A stretch of DNA of 64,000 bases from Psettodes erumei (taxonomy: Eukaryota; Chordata; Actinopteri; Pleuronectiformes; Psettodidae): assembly GCA_016785225.1 (NCBI GenBank), contig JAFBJZ010000771.1, positions 992,001 to 1,056,000 of the forward strand, written 5' to 3'. A model generated the notes under the pieces. That model had not been told where the DNA came from, did no database searches, and worked only from the letters and a program-made list of their open reading frames with translations. Positions 1-13,100 of this stretch are shown here, one piece after another. Every line of letters begins with the position of its first letter. Positions within the stretch are counted from its first letter, which is position 1. A program made the position numbers and the translations under genes.

Positions 1-175
1 TGTGTGAGGTGTGATTTCTAGGGTCTCCAGTCACTCCCCCACGATCCACTCTCCGCCGGTGCCTCAGCTCTGGGTCAGTTCTCTTTCTCACCATTTTATA
101 CTTCTTAGAAGTGTGTCTTTTTTAATCTTATTGTTGTTAAATAAAATGATTGTACACTTGGAACCTCGTCTCTGA
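1..175 (+). other. Possible transcript or LTR 3' end
   Basis: A relatively GC-rich opening is followed by a T-rich tract and AATAAA at 140-145, about 20 nt before a T/G-rich stretch. The arrangement resembles a polyadenylation region, either of a plus-strand gene ending at the window edge or of an LTR. No coding sequence is visible. Confidence 0.25.
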
Positions 176-2787
176 TTTCATTGGTTAACGAACCTTTTTT
201 GGACACTGTGGACACTGATATCCCTATTCCATATTCTCTACTGTAAATAAGCATCTATAATGCCACCTGCAGAGGTCCCCAGTAACCACTGTGGAGAAGT
301 GGGTAATAAATAATTAAATAATAGTAATTAAAAAGAGAAGTTATTGACTAATCTTACGCGACATTTACCCATGATAGTAAAATAGGCTACAACCAAATAA
401 ACCCTTTTTTAATCAAAGGGCTCAGGACATTTTATTTATTTAATTGGCAGTCTACAAAACATTTATGACATGATCAACCTACATGCACATGGATACACAC
501 ACACCCATGATTGTTATGCATTGTTTCACCTACATTTACAGGTCCTGACAATCCTGAGCACCCACTGAAACACAGGGAGAACATGCCATCATATTCATTG
601 TTTTGGAGACATTGTGTTCTGTCCATGTTTTATTTCCTTTCAGATCTTTACAGTCTGTACCACACCTGCTCCTAAACACATTTGAACAGTTTTGCACAAC
701 TCTCCTCATTAGGGACATTGTTTTGATGTCTACTTATTCTGGAAGTAGCATAACTGTGTTTAAAACTTCTCAGTGAGGTAAAAACGTGGATACAAATGCT
801 TGTTTGCAGTCCTTTCAGGTACCTTCTTTTTCATGCATTAATAATTGCCTCTGGCAAAAGTTGATTGTCACTAGAAGTGAATGACAGCTGCTTTGCTCCT
901 GACATTTACAAGCTGTTGAGGCTGAGCCCTGTCACTGAGTACTGATGTTCTTGCTGTTTGATTTAAGACAAGAAATTGGAAATCTGGTGACAGGCATCCT
1001 TTCATTCCAGTATATGAATTATGTTTCCGTGATTCTGTATCAGTGATTTACATTCACCAGCACACTCAGTGCCATTGTCGAGTCCAGACAAAATAAGGTG
1101 AATTAAATGGGACCTGTTATGCTCATTTCCATCTCTATATATTTTATTCCGGGGCTCCAGCAGAGTAGATCTGCATGATTCACCATTCACAAAAGTCCTT
1201 TTTTATCTCAAAGTGTCTGTTATGCAGCCCCACAGTTGAGCTCTTGGCTGAAACAGGCAATTTGACATATATTACAATAACCATCAATATTAGCTCAGGC
1301 CTCCTTAAATGCCCACATTCTTCTGATTGGCTGAATGACCATAAGTTTGCCAGCTCTTGTTCAGATCAATCTGACACCTGAGCTTTTGAACATTATATAA
1401 ATGACAGTGAAAAAGGAAAAGCATAAAAGGCTGCATATAAAGTAAGCCTTTAATACTGGAATCCTGCATTTATGTCTTCTTAAACGCAGTTAGAATTAAA
1501 ATCTGTATTATTTAGCCATGGTTGTAATTGAGTGGTTTCAGTCATCAATCTTTATCCACACCTCAGCTGCCATGCCACCAACTGTAATTTCATTGTATTC
1601 ACAATTAAATTGAGCTTTTTTCATGGACCCAAATGTTTATTAAAGACAAATTTTGCCTTGACAGAAATGAAAGTCAGGAGACATGCTGTTGGCCACTGAG
1701 CAAGTGTTTAAGAAATGTTTCACAGCCAAGTTTGGCAACAATATGAGCACTCCAATCTGTGCATTTAAAATTTCATGATCCGTGTTTTCAGGAAAATAAA
1801 GCTACAGATTTATCAAGAAACAGAGTGATAATAGTTTCATAACTTAAAAACTAATAAAAATTGTTACATATACTGGGAAGCAGATGAGGGAAATTACGAG
1901 CAGGTGCAGAGGTCAGGTCTACTGTCGGATGAGGAATTCTGAAATGACATTCTTGTGTTTTAAAAGTTAATTGGGATACATATTTGAACCTCGCTTACAT
2001 CTTGTATGTATATTGTATGTATCTTAATTAGTCTACACAGCACACCCTCTGTTATTTCATTTGTGTCTGTATTTCTGGAATAGTGGCAGCAGAAGGAAAA
2101 CCATAGCATCCCCTTTTCCCTCTTCACAAATTAAAAAAGGCATGTAGAGAAAATAAATTTAACATAAATGAAATGCATAAACATATATTTTATGTCTTTT
2201 TTCCGCCTATTAATCATTTCTATAAATGCATAAATTTATTAATTGAAAGCAGATGTCTTGTTAATAAAACATGAGCTACTGAAAAGAGCAAGAAGTGAGT
2301 TGATCTGCTGAGGTGTCCTGTGAACATTTCAAAGGTCACAGTTGTCACCCGCCACCTGTTTACTTTATCTAATATTGGGTGCGCATTCATATGCATTGCA
2401 TGACTGTCATGACTAGCAAGCAGGGTTCACATTTAGTCCTGTCAGTTGTGGATTTGGTTGAAGGTTATAAACATGTGTCAGAAGTCACTGCATGTCTCTT
2501 TTATTTTACAGGTAATTATTTGATGTGGCATCTGCATGAAGACATCTGTTTGTCCTCTGGACTCAGATTCATTCCTCTACATCTCTAAACACAAATTCTG
2601 ACTGCTAGCTTCATCTCGAGGGTGCCTTTGTTATAATTCCCTGGTACCACATGTGGGTGGTGGGCTGATGTTTCTCACTGATAACACAACACTGATGACA
2701 TGAGGATACAATGTTCCAGGGGAAAGCAAGATGAGCTAATTTGAATTTACCTAATTTGAGTACACAAACAGTTTAACCACTGAAGCC
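176..2787. other. Intergenic, unique AT-rich
   Basis: No gene, RNA or repeat family is recognised. All open frames are short and without domains. Confidence 0.6.
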
Positions 2788-3030
2788 CTGGGGCCTCATT
2801 TATAAAACAGCGCGTAGGATCCATTCTAAAAGTGCACGCCAAGAATAATCCCATTTATAAAAACGTGTATACGCACACCTGCACGCAATGTTCCCTTTAT
2901 AAATTACAGTCTGCCTGGAAATGTGCGTATGTGGATCTGCCTCATATCCCGCCCTCTTCATGCCCACTTTCAACCATAAATGGTCGTTGCAAAGCACCTC
3001 ATGAATGCTGACGCATAGAAATTAACCTTT
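2788..3030 (+). mobile_element. DNA-transposon (MITE-like) fragment
   Basis: The segment starts GGGGCCTCATTTATAAAACAG and has the TACGCACACCTG-type interior that I recognise from an abundant teleost nonautonomous DNA transposon (Harbinger-like by recall, not certain). The matching inverted terminus is not seen, so the copy appears truncated around 3,030. Confidence 0.5.
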
Positions 3031-4333
3031 TCATCAGTGGTTCTTAAAGGGGAATCTTGTCAACAATTGAGAGGAACAAATCTAGGCTTGTGATTGTGTG
3101 AGTGCTGTCACTGGCTTTATTCCCAGATTTTGCTTTACAGAGTCATTACATGCATGTGATGAAGATGTCTGTACATACCAGGTCACATAACTGGAGAAGG
3201 CAGTGTGCAGCATAGTAGTGTAGTGATTTTACACAAAAAAAACCTGCATGAATATTAAAAACATAGTTGGTGATATATTGACTGTATTAAAAGATATTAT
3301 TAAGATTTCCTTGCCAGGTCACATGCACACATTTTCAAGTCAAGTTTGTAATTATAGATCCCAACTTGTGTGCGGGAAGTGACGCACGCATCTTTCAGGC
3401 CCTGTTCTGTACACACAGTAATAAGGCCCCTGGTGCCCCAACAGGTCAGACCTGTAAAACCACACAAGTAAATAAAACTTTTTTTTTTTGTTGTTGGACA
3501 CTGTTTCCTTTTGAAAGAGCTTGGGCAGCACTTTTGTGCTGCATCCTTGTGCCAAACTAAGCTAAACACACCCTGGACCAACAGTATCTCCAGAGTGGCT
3601 GCAACGAGATTAAATCATCTCATTGTCTGCCTTCAGGCGATACCAGTGCCATCTGAATTAAGTTGAGATAGTAAAAATGTTTGCACGAATAAAAAAATGC
3701 TGCTTAAAAACATATATGCGATTTCACAGGATTTACAGACTGCAGAGTAGATTTCTTTAGACGCCAATGTTTGAATGACCTTTCCAATCAAGACAACAGA
3801 TTAAGAAAAAGCTAATGATTTTTCGTGATTAAAGCATTATGATTAGTTGTAGCTGTACAATCCATCATTACAGAGATGGACAATTATAAGCGGATGATTT
3901 TGAATCAGTAATAATAGACCAATACTGGTCTTGTATATTGGTCTAACCCTTGTGTGACACTCAAAAAAGTCACCATTCACTTGACAGCATAATAACAGCT
4001 CTTCACAGTCTGCTGCAATAATCCTTACCACAAAGAGTTAGCGTTGGGCAGCAAGAGAGAAGCAGAGCAGTCTTAACCATGTAAAAACAGGCATTTTCAT
4101 TGACTAGTGTGTTTCAGCAACTGCAGGCTCTCTTATCGGAGGCTGTCAGAGGGAGAGAGAGGAGCTCCTCTCTAATCCAAAACAGCTCTTCTAAACTAAT
4201 CTCAAATGAGATGGAAATCCAGACAATTCACAGGGCCAAAACACATGCTGCCTCCATCCTGTAGGATTTTGCTGTAGGGAAAAAATGTCTAATTTACAAT
4301 GTGGTTAGTCACAAAGTAATGAAAAAACATGTA

Positions 4334-4368
<35 letters not shown>

Positions 4369-4640
4369 AACAACCATCGTTATGAAAAAGATAACTTGAC
4401 TGACATCTGAGTTAACTTCTGATTGACTTTTGGATGTCAAATGTAAACAAAAAGGAAAGATAGCATGACGTGATGGTAAGATGCAACCTTGAGGGCACAT
4501 GCCTCCAAAAAGAGGACCATGTGAGTGTTTGAGGCAAAGGAGAGGAAAGAGTCACATCTAAAGTATGGCTGTGGCACGTCTGATGAAAATGTAACCATTG
4601 ACTGAAATGGTGGTTATTATCTCAGGTGACCACATCGCAC
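3031..4640. other. Intergenic, with (TAA)10 microsatellite
   Basis: A ten-copy TAA repeat lies at 4,335-4,364. Nothing else is recognised. Confidence 0.7.
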
Positions 4641-4646
4641 GAAAAC

Positions 4647-4700
4647 CTGCTAACAGACAAACCGAGTGAACCAAAAACATAACCTTTTGTGTGGGGGGTA
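4647..4700 (+). repeat. Degenerate dispersed repeat, copy A
   Basis: The core CTAACAGACAAACCGAGTGA followed by ACCAAAAACATAACC matches two other places in the window (5,130-5,190 and 25,113-25,168). It resembles a widespread teleost repeat end (AACAAACAAAC...ATAACCTCCTTGG). Confidence 0.45.
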
Positions 4701-5129
4701 CTTATAGGGGTTTCACATGTCAACCAGCTGTCAGAGAGACTTTGAGTGACTGACCATTGTCTGTAACAGTGGCAGAGAGTCCAGCAATTGGATGTGTGGC
4801 ATAGATGTGGGTCAAGCTTCACATTGCCTCTTAATGTGTGGGTCGTGGGTTGGAGCTCCACGTTGGGCGCTCGAGTTTTTATGGGGAGTCAGTAAGAATG
4901 ATGGGGAAATATTGAAAGCGTGCTGGAGCAACCATACAGCAGAACTTCTACAAAGTGTTAACTATAATTCACAGCTGGCTAGGACTGGAATCAGCAAAAT
5001 TTTCCTGGTTTCCTGATACTGATCCGTGTCACTCCCGAAAATGAATGATTTCTAAATTAGAGCCACGTCTGGTTAAAAAAAAAAAAAAAATTTTAAATGA
5101 GACAATCCCTCCATCACTTTTCATGTAAT

Positions 5130-5190
5130 TCTGCTAACAAACAAACAGTCAGAACAAAAAATATAACCTACTTGGTGGAGGTAATAAGGT
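5130..5190 (+). repeat. Degenerate dispersed repeat, copy B
   Basis: CTGCTAACAAACAAACAG is followed by AAATATAACCTACTTGGTGG and AGGTAAT. This is the best preserved of the three copies in the window. Confidence 0.55.
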
Positions 5191-5578
5191 ACCGAGAGGG
5201 ATAGAATGAAAAATACAAAAACAGGGCAAACAGAGAGATAGTAAACAAATCAGTTTGAAGTTCTGTTTGGTACCTTTACCGTACACTTATACAGAGGTAT
5301 GACAGCACTACACCAGAGCCTTACACTCATGTGACAGTGTGTTCTGCAATTTGTGTGTGTGCATGAGGCAGTGACGGAGCCATTCATCTTGGGGGACCTG
5401 GCAGAAAACACCCCTGTCTTACTAATGGTGTTATTTGTTATTCAGACGCTGGGCAGATGCATTCTCTAATTTGCCATACCCTTCATCTTTGTACACATTA
5501 AAAGTGAGTGTTCAGAATCTCACACCCACCCTCACACACCCAGACACATGCACACATAAGCACAAACAAAATAGTCAC

Positions 5579-5857
5579 AGTCTGTGTGGAGTTTGCCTGT
5601 GTGGGTTTTCTGCAGGTACTCTGGATTCCACCCAGCCAACCAAACACATGCAGGTTAGGTTGATTGGTGACTCTAAACTGTCTGTGGGTGTGACTGTGAG
5701 TGTGAATGGTTGTTTGCTTCTATGTGTCAGACCTGTGATAGACTGGTGACCTGTCCAGGCTGTACACCACTCTCGCCTAATGTCAGCTGGGATTGGCTGC
5801 AGCACCCCCATGACCCTGAACGCATGAGCGGTATAGCGAGCATGGATGGATGGATGA
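5579..5857 (+). mobile_element. Non-LTR retroelement/SINE 3' segment ending in (TGGA)n
   Basis: The sequence runs from GTCTGTGTGGAGTTTGCCTG through GTGATAGACTGGTGACCTGT and GCTGGGATTGGCTGCAGC to a GGATGGATGGATG tail. I recognise this as one of the commonest teleost repeats, a LINE-like 3' end with tetranucleotide tail. The open frames over it, on both strands, are not genes. The clade (RTE or L2) is not settled. Confidence 0.75.
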
Positions 5858-8800
5858 AAGTATGTGTCATGTTCCTGTGGAAGGGTCATACTGTTGGAGA
5901 TTAAGAAACAGCCACTTTAAAAAAGAACTATTATTGTGGTGAGTTAAGGTTTGGATTAACTACTCTTTAGACCATATAGAGCTGTATGATGCTTTCACCT
6001 TTTTTTTCTACATCATACAGCTTTTAAGTAAGGTAAGCGAGCAGCAACAAGCACAGTTGTAATTCCATTCACCTAATGTGTAAATTAATTGAGAAATACA
6101 GACAATTACTGTGTATTCTTTGCTAATTTGAGCAAATCAATAAAGCAAAATGGCACCATAACAGCAGTATAATTAATCTTCTGGGAGTTTCGCAGCGAAA
6201 GCTGGTGTCACAGGAAACTCATTGGATCTCCGGTGGCTTTATCAGGGCTTGCTGTTAGGCCGCTGTTGGTTCATCTGTATCTCTTGATCTTCTCGGATCT
6301 GAGCACCGCTGAAGCTTTGAGCTCTTATCAGGGAAAATGCATTAAAGACTAATATGAGAGTGAACACAACAGGATGTTTTTGTGAAGCCTGAGTCAGAGA
6401 TCTTCTGCCACATCCTATAGTTGTCTGAAATGGTTGACGATGGCTGAAACCAAGTTTGAACAATTAAACAATATGCAGAATATCATTATTATCCAACACT
6501 TAACATGGTCATTTGACACATGTATGATGAACTACCTAAGGTCTAAAGGTCAGTGTGTCCACAATTGACATGATTCATCCTCTGGATACCCTCCACAAAG
6601 GATCTCAACCGGTTATCTGCTCAGATCATTCTGAAGTTGGACTGTATTGAAGCCCTGTATTCTGAAACAGTCAGTGAGTGAGCTGACCAGGTAGTGTCAC
6701 CTAGGGGATGCACAATAATTTAAAGTATGGAATGGCCATGGAATGTCCAGAGCTGCACACTGTTTTTCTTTACTCCTTAATCAAGTGTCTGGTTATTAAT
6801 GTCAGTGATGTACACCTAAAAATAATCTTGTGCTGCTTGGCTTCTGCTGCCTGCTCAGTTGGTTGTCATTAGTTTTGAGTTAGCATTTCATTTGTAGTAC
6901 AGTTGTGTACAGTTTACGCACTTAGCGTTAGCATTGCAACAGTTAGCAACAGGAATAATTCAACTGGAGCATTTAAAACACAATAAAAAGAAAGTAAAAT
7001 CAGTAAAATAGAATAACATCAGATACAGCTGTAGTGATCTTTACAGTGTAGTAATAAATTGGCCAAAATTTATGAAGGAACTGAAAGTTGGTTTATCTTG
7101 CTAGATACCAATATTGGATGGTACACACTGATGGAGTTACCTGACCACAAGCAGTTCAAACATGTAAAAAAATATGTCCACAAGACTGTTCCAACTCCAA
7201 CTTCCACTTTAATCCATTCACCTTGAGCAGTACAGCATTTTTCCAGCATTTATTCCAAACATGTATTTCCAGACAAGGTCAACCAAATGAAGATGCACTC
7301 CCATTAATTATCTTTATAAATGATGCATGAGAAGAGTCCAATCAATCTATTTAATTTCACACCACAGAGCCACAGGTAAAAAAAATAAATAAATTTAAAA
7401 AGATAAAAAATTTCAAACATCAATGTCAGACATCATATATGTGTCATCATAGATGTTAACAGAATCTATATCACATCCAACAAAAGTACCACATCTGATG
7501 TTCTCTCGACTTAAACATAAACTTTACATCTGTACCAATGTTGTGTGAATGCATCTCCTGGAAAGATAAGGTGGCATTTCAAAGTCTATGTGTGACCATC
7601 ACATGGCACATCAGTCATGTTTTTCATTGCTTTACGTGTTGCATTGCACTTAATTTTGATTGTCATCCCAGTGTGTACCTGGCTGTGGCCTCTACCACAA
7701 CTTACCCTGTAAATTAATGGATGTCAGTCGATGAACAACAACATTAGCAGACATTATTTTTCCCTGAAAAACTTAACTTTTCTTCATGCTTTTATGCGCC
7801 TGCCCCAGTAACAAAGCTTTTAATTTCTCTCTTTTTTAACACCTTTTGTTCCAAAAAATTATGGGCTGCAAAGTGTATTTTGGGCAGCCAGAAGTCTCAG
7901 CAGATGGCCAAGTAATTGTTGACTCACTGGTATTGATCATCTCCTTGTCAACTCTGCTTAGATATAATTTGGTCGTTTTGTGCTGTGAGACAGGGAAGAA
8001 GAGAACAATCAAAGCTGAGGTGACTCTGGAGCAACAACTTTTGTCCTGAGGCTTCACAGTGGACAGAAATGGAAGAGTTGTGCTGTCACTTTCTTTCACC
8101 CCAGAGCATAAATCTATTCTTCACAACAAGCATGATGGAAAGTTACATCGCTGAAGAGAGAAAACTGATTCCAGTCTCTGGTTCTTCATTCACTTGAAAC
8201 AGCTGCTTCTTTTCTTGATGGGGAACCTTAGTAATCCCTGCTGGACCGCCAGTCATTCTGTGACCTGCTGCTGGGAGTCAGCATGCTCCACAACTTTGAC
8301 CTTGCTAATAATAATATACTGTACATGCAGCTCTGTACTGATGAATGGGTGATGTCAGAGCTGTGTTCTTCTGTCCAGTTCCAGTCTATCTGTGTGGCAT
8401 CTCCTCATGAATAAATTGTGACTTTTGCATCCTGTGCACAGAGTGGCTTTTCTTGTTACCACGGAGGTGGGGGAGGCTAAAAATTTAATGACTGCTAAAT
8501 TATGCATGCCACTGTCAGATGACAAAAAGAGCAACATCTTAAAAAAATATGAATTTGTTAGAGGAGGAAGATAAGTGGATTATTGGTGGGAGACAAACCA
8601 ATATGAATATCTTGATTTGCTCTGAGGGCCCGGTGTCAGAGGCAATTCGGTAAATGGATTTCATACTAAAATATTAGAGCCAACATAGACAATATCCAGT
8701 TACAGCATCCTCTGTGGTCACAAAGATCTGTATTCTACATCTCTGGGGAAAATGGAAGATTCTAGTACGAAAAAGAAACATCATGGACACTGAGAGCTGT

Positions 8801-10047
8801 ATTTTCACATGTGGATGAACTATGTGACTGGTGCTTCACAGGATCGTGCATTTCTTTCACCATGTCCTCCAAACTAAACAATAACTATGTACCATCATCT
8901 CCCTCTGAAGGCCAGTTCACGCCAAAGATAAGCAATGAGATGAGTTGAAACTTGCATCTTGTAACTTTCTGAAACCTGCACAGTTTATGCTGCTGCAACT
9001 GGAGCAGATGTGGATGTCTGTTATGGATGCCCCCATCCCAAATGTTTGTGTGTGTCGGGGGTTAGAGAAGAGGGCAACAAGACAGAGAGAGAGAGAGACA
9101 GAGGAAGAGAGAGCAGGGCAAAGAGTGCCGCACACAGCTCTACAGAGAAGGAATAGTGCAAAACACTGTCATTTGTTATTTTGAGAAGTGTAAAAAAAAA
9201 TTCTTTTCATTATGAACGTGTGAGTCGAGGTAAGTCTAATTAATAGCTGATGCTTTAGCTTACTTACTGCAGTTGCCGTTAAAGTATTGTTGAAATGGCA
9301 ACAACTATACAAGAGGGTCAAGAACTGATCAGCTGATCCTATCTTTCCTACATCCAAAACTCCATGTCCATCTTGACCAACTGACACAATTTGCCTAATG
9401 TTGTAAAACCAGCAGCTGCAACTTGAAAAGTTGAATCGCAGACGATGCCATTAGCCAACGTGAGATGAGACAGGCCAGTTTAGACCGCTGCAACGTTGTA
9501 AAACAGTTTTCATCACAGATCTTTTGTGTAAACCTGACTCAAAACAACCTATTTTTAGAGTTTTCTGTGTGATGCCCTGTCAGCAGGCCCCACAGGTCTT
9601 CCAAACACTATTAGAAATGACTGCTCCAAAAATTATTCTTAGTAAACATTGGTGTACAGCAGCTTTCTTTTTATTTTGCTTACTTATGTTCTTTTTGCTT
9701 TTCTAGTTCTCTTCTTTTTTATGTAACTGGCCCTTGGGACGATAAAAAGTTAAGAGGCCAGACAGATTGAAAACAAACCCAGAGATTGGCCAAGTTTGGC
9801 TAAGTTCAACTGAACTGAACTTAAAGCTATTACCTACTGCTATCGGACTCAACAAATTTCTGCCTGCATTCATATGCTCTTTCCTGCTGTGCAAATAAAG
9901 TAACTGGCATCTCTGAGTTCTGGTGTGGTTCTGGTTCTAGTTTCTACCTGTTTTTGTAACAGGTGTTACAAAACTCACTTTTGGTTTATCCTCCAAATAA
10001 ATTGGTAGATGATCTGACAAAATGGGCATCTACATTAATGCAGGAGC
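5858..10047. other. Intergenic, no gene recognised
   Basis: AT-rich unique DNA with a GA-rich tract near 9,083-9,120. Short open frames have no domains. Confidence 0.6.
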
Positions 10048-10170
10048 AGCACCGGACCATGGTGGTGAAGAAGGAGCCTAACCAGAAAGGTAAGGCTTTT
10101 GATTTACAACGTGGTTAATGTTCCAAAACTTGCTATGGTCGTGAACTTTGGGTGCGTAGCTCGGACAATG
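10048..10170 (+). pseudogene. Broken LINE reverse-transcriptase C-terminal fragment
   Basis: From the ATG at 10059 the frame reads MVVKKEPNQKGKAFD, stops at TAA (10116-10118), and resumes in frame as YGRELWV. This matches the common fish LINE motif MVVKKEL-RKAKL...LTYGHELWV, the segment after the reverse-transcriptase core. The copy is a short, mutated fragment with no remaining coding capacity. Confidence 0.6.
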
Positions 10171-13100
10171 GAGTACAGTTAAAGTGGTTCAGGCCCCTGA
10201 CTCGTCTTAATGTGAAGGTGCAGGAGTTCTTCAAGCATTTTCTAGGTGCCCCTGTGCTGAGCCTTCGGATGAGCAGTCAAAGCTCATGATCATGGGTGAC
10301 AGTTATAACAGTGACTGAATAGGAAAACAAGAGTTCTTCTTGCAGGCTTCCTCAACCTTATCAACACTGCAGCAGTCCACCCATGGATCACTTGATCCAA
10401 CTTTAAGTAATCCATAATAACCTATTCTTGAAATTCATTGGAAACATATTTAAGTAAGTTGTTCTCACTACATCACTCGTCACATTAGTTCAGAAGAATT
10501 TCCCGGATAGTCAAAAAAACTGCATCATATCCATCATATCGTTTTTGGTCGCTAAGAGGACCAGATTTAATAAAAAGCTAATATTGTCCCCAAATAGCAA
10601 TGCACTGTTGGTATATATACACTCAGGGACAGAAGAACACTCTCCCCGGCCATTGTGGCTGTTTGTCTAACTGTGGGAGGAATAATTGAGTTTAAGCATT
10701 AGGTTCTGCAGTGGGAGACAGAGTAATATGTAACGGGATAAAGGAGGGGGGAGAGATTTCATCCCTGTGGGCTGAATCTCCAGACTCCTCTGCTCCTTGA
10801 GCCACCATTTTGATGAAATTAACAATCCTTCTCACCCGTCTTGCCCCTCCATCCTCCAGCATTCTCTGTCCTAAAGAGATTAGAACACTTCAGGAACATT
10901 ATTCAGATTGTATATCATTCTCAGCTCCAACTTAAATTAAGTGGATTCTGTTACACTGAGGGCTTCTCCAGAAATCTGGATCACACTCTGCTTTGCCTCT
11001 TACCTCACTGTTATTACCTTCTGTGTACCAAAGACTTATTTTTGTGTGTTTGAGAATCAGTGAATTAAAATACATCATGATTTTTTTCATGTTAAATGTA
11101 GAAAAGAATCCATTTAACCTTTGCAAAGAAATAACTCTCAATGGACATATATTAAAACATCATCAACCAAAAGATGAACTCTGTACTTTTGAAAGTATTA
11201 GTGTAAACAGCATTTCTTGTAAGTAATCTTCAGTGATTACTCATGGGATCATTGGGCACGTTAAAATATGTCAATAATGTGATAAAGCAACTTAATATAG
11301 AGCAAGAAAGACATGCTTATGTTATATTATCATTCTGCTGTGTGAAAAGAATAGAAATTGATAAGAACAAACTGTAATATCAGGATGGGGCAGAATGACA
11401 AGGTAGAAAGAAGTGATATATGTTCCTGTCAATGATTTCAACTAATGAACAGGCATGGTATATACTTTGGTATATATTGGTATATACATCATTTTATTTC
11501 GATGTAATTTAGACTGGGTTGTCAGGCACTGAAGCTCCTGTGCTTAGCATTTAGAGAACTTGGCCAGCTCTTACCGTAACTGTCTTATGCTACTTCCTGG
11601 TCATTCCACTCAGTTTGGAACCTTTGAAAGCCGTGGTTCTGAAAACTGCAGTGCAACCTGGGAATTCTTTTGGGATCTGTTTGTTTGCCCTACAATGCTG
11701 TTGACATATCAGTCAAGTGCTTTTGCCAGAAAAGCTGTGAAATTCAGGAACAAAATCCATTCATGTGATGCTGATAGCACTGATGGATACTCACAGCCAT
11801 TCATGGAGCTTAATTTCGTCACAACCATTGTTAATTAGCTGAGATTGGGAAGAAGCTGTGATTATCAAATGGGCTTAGTGTGTTTAGCTGGGACTAATCC
11901 ATGGCTTCCCTTGTTTATGGGATTCAATGAGGAAGACAGCGGTGAGTCAGAGTGACTGGATTTCTGCAGCAGACCCACATGCAGGGCATGAAACCACTGA
12001 AACAACACTGAAACTCAGATTCAACTCGTTTCAGATCTCACTATGCTCCCTCATTAGAATTAAGGACTGTCAAGCAGTTGAACACAAGTGCATCACAGGC
12101 CTGTGTTCCTGTGTTTTCAACCAACATTCTGGTTCTTTTTTATAGTTGGTCTGAAATTTTCACTATAACAAATCAATGTTTAGAACTGGAACACAGAGGA
12201 CAGAGGTGTTGACTGGTCCACGATCAACAAGATTTAATAATCCAGAAAATCTCAGACTACAGGGATATAATGAAGCATGAAGCCTGAGCTTTGCAATAAA
12301 CCACGTCTGCCAGTCATTTCTATTTTCTTAACTCCAGTGCATTTGAAACATTATATTTTATCTTTGAAATCTACAAAGCGTCTGGTCCCAGGTGAGGCAG
12401 TATGTCTTCTTTTAGCACAGTTATGGTGCTGATTGAGTTTATGTATGAAATGATCATCATACACAATATTTGTGCACTTTTGCTTGAAAACCCCCCCGAG
12501 AGGAATTGCTGCTTCTATGTACACCTGCAATCTCTTACATTTGTGCCTGTTTTCTCAAATCTATTAAATTATAAAAGTCCTCAAACTATTTGAAAAACTT
12601 GATCACTAGTTTTGTTCCTAGAATAGGGATGCAGGGACAAAATTCCTTTTGTGTCTTTTTGTAACAGGTGGCCCCGGAGATCAAAGTACATACAAGAGTC
12701 TTGTGGCATGTTTCCTTTCCTGTAATGTTTGCACTTGTATACACTCTTACTCTTGTCTGTTGTTTTGTCCTGAAGAGCCACTTTGTAGTTTGTACAGGTT
12801 GTGGTTGTAGTTGCTTTCTTCCTCTTGTCGTCAGTTGCATTTGCTTTCTGATCATGTTGCCTCTTTGTGGTTGCTTTGTTGGTCTTTGGTTCTATTTTAC
12901 ATATTCTGCTTGTTTTGTGTATTTTTTTTTTGTTTTGCCCACTAATAAGCTTTTTGACCTTCCTCTAAACAGGCTTCTTAAATTCAATTTTCAGTTTTCA
13001 GCCACATATCACAACCTAAAATTGAGATTAATTTGCCCATTGCCTCCTTTTCACTGGGGCTACAAAGAAATCCCTTCCGAAAGCAATGTCAGTGTAAGTG

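Noticed and set aside
5575..5889. 104-codon open frames on both strands
   Set aside because: They lie on the noncoding 3' segment of a common teleost retroelement with a (TGGA)n tail.
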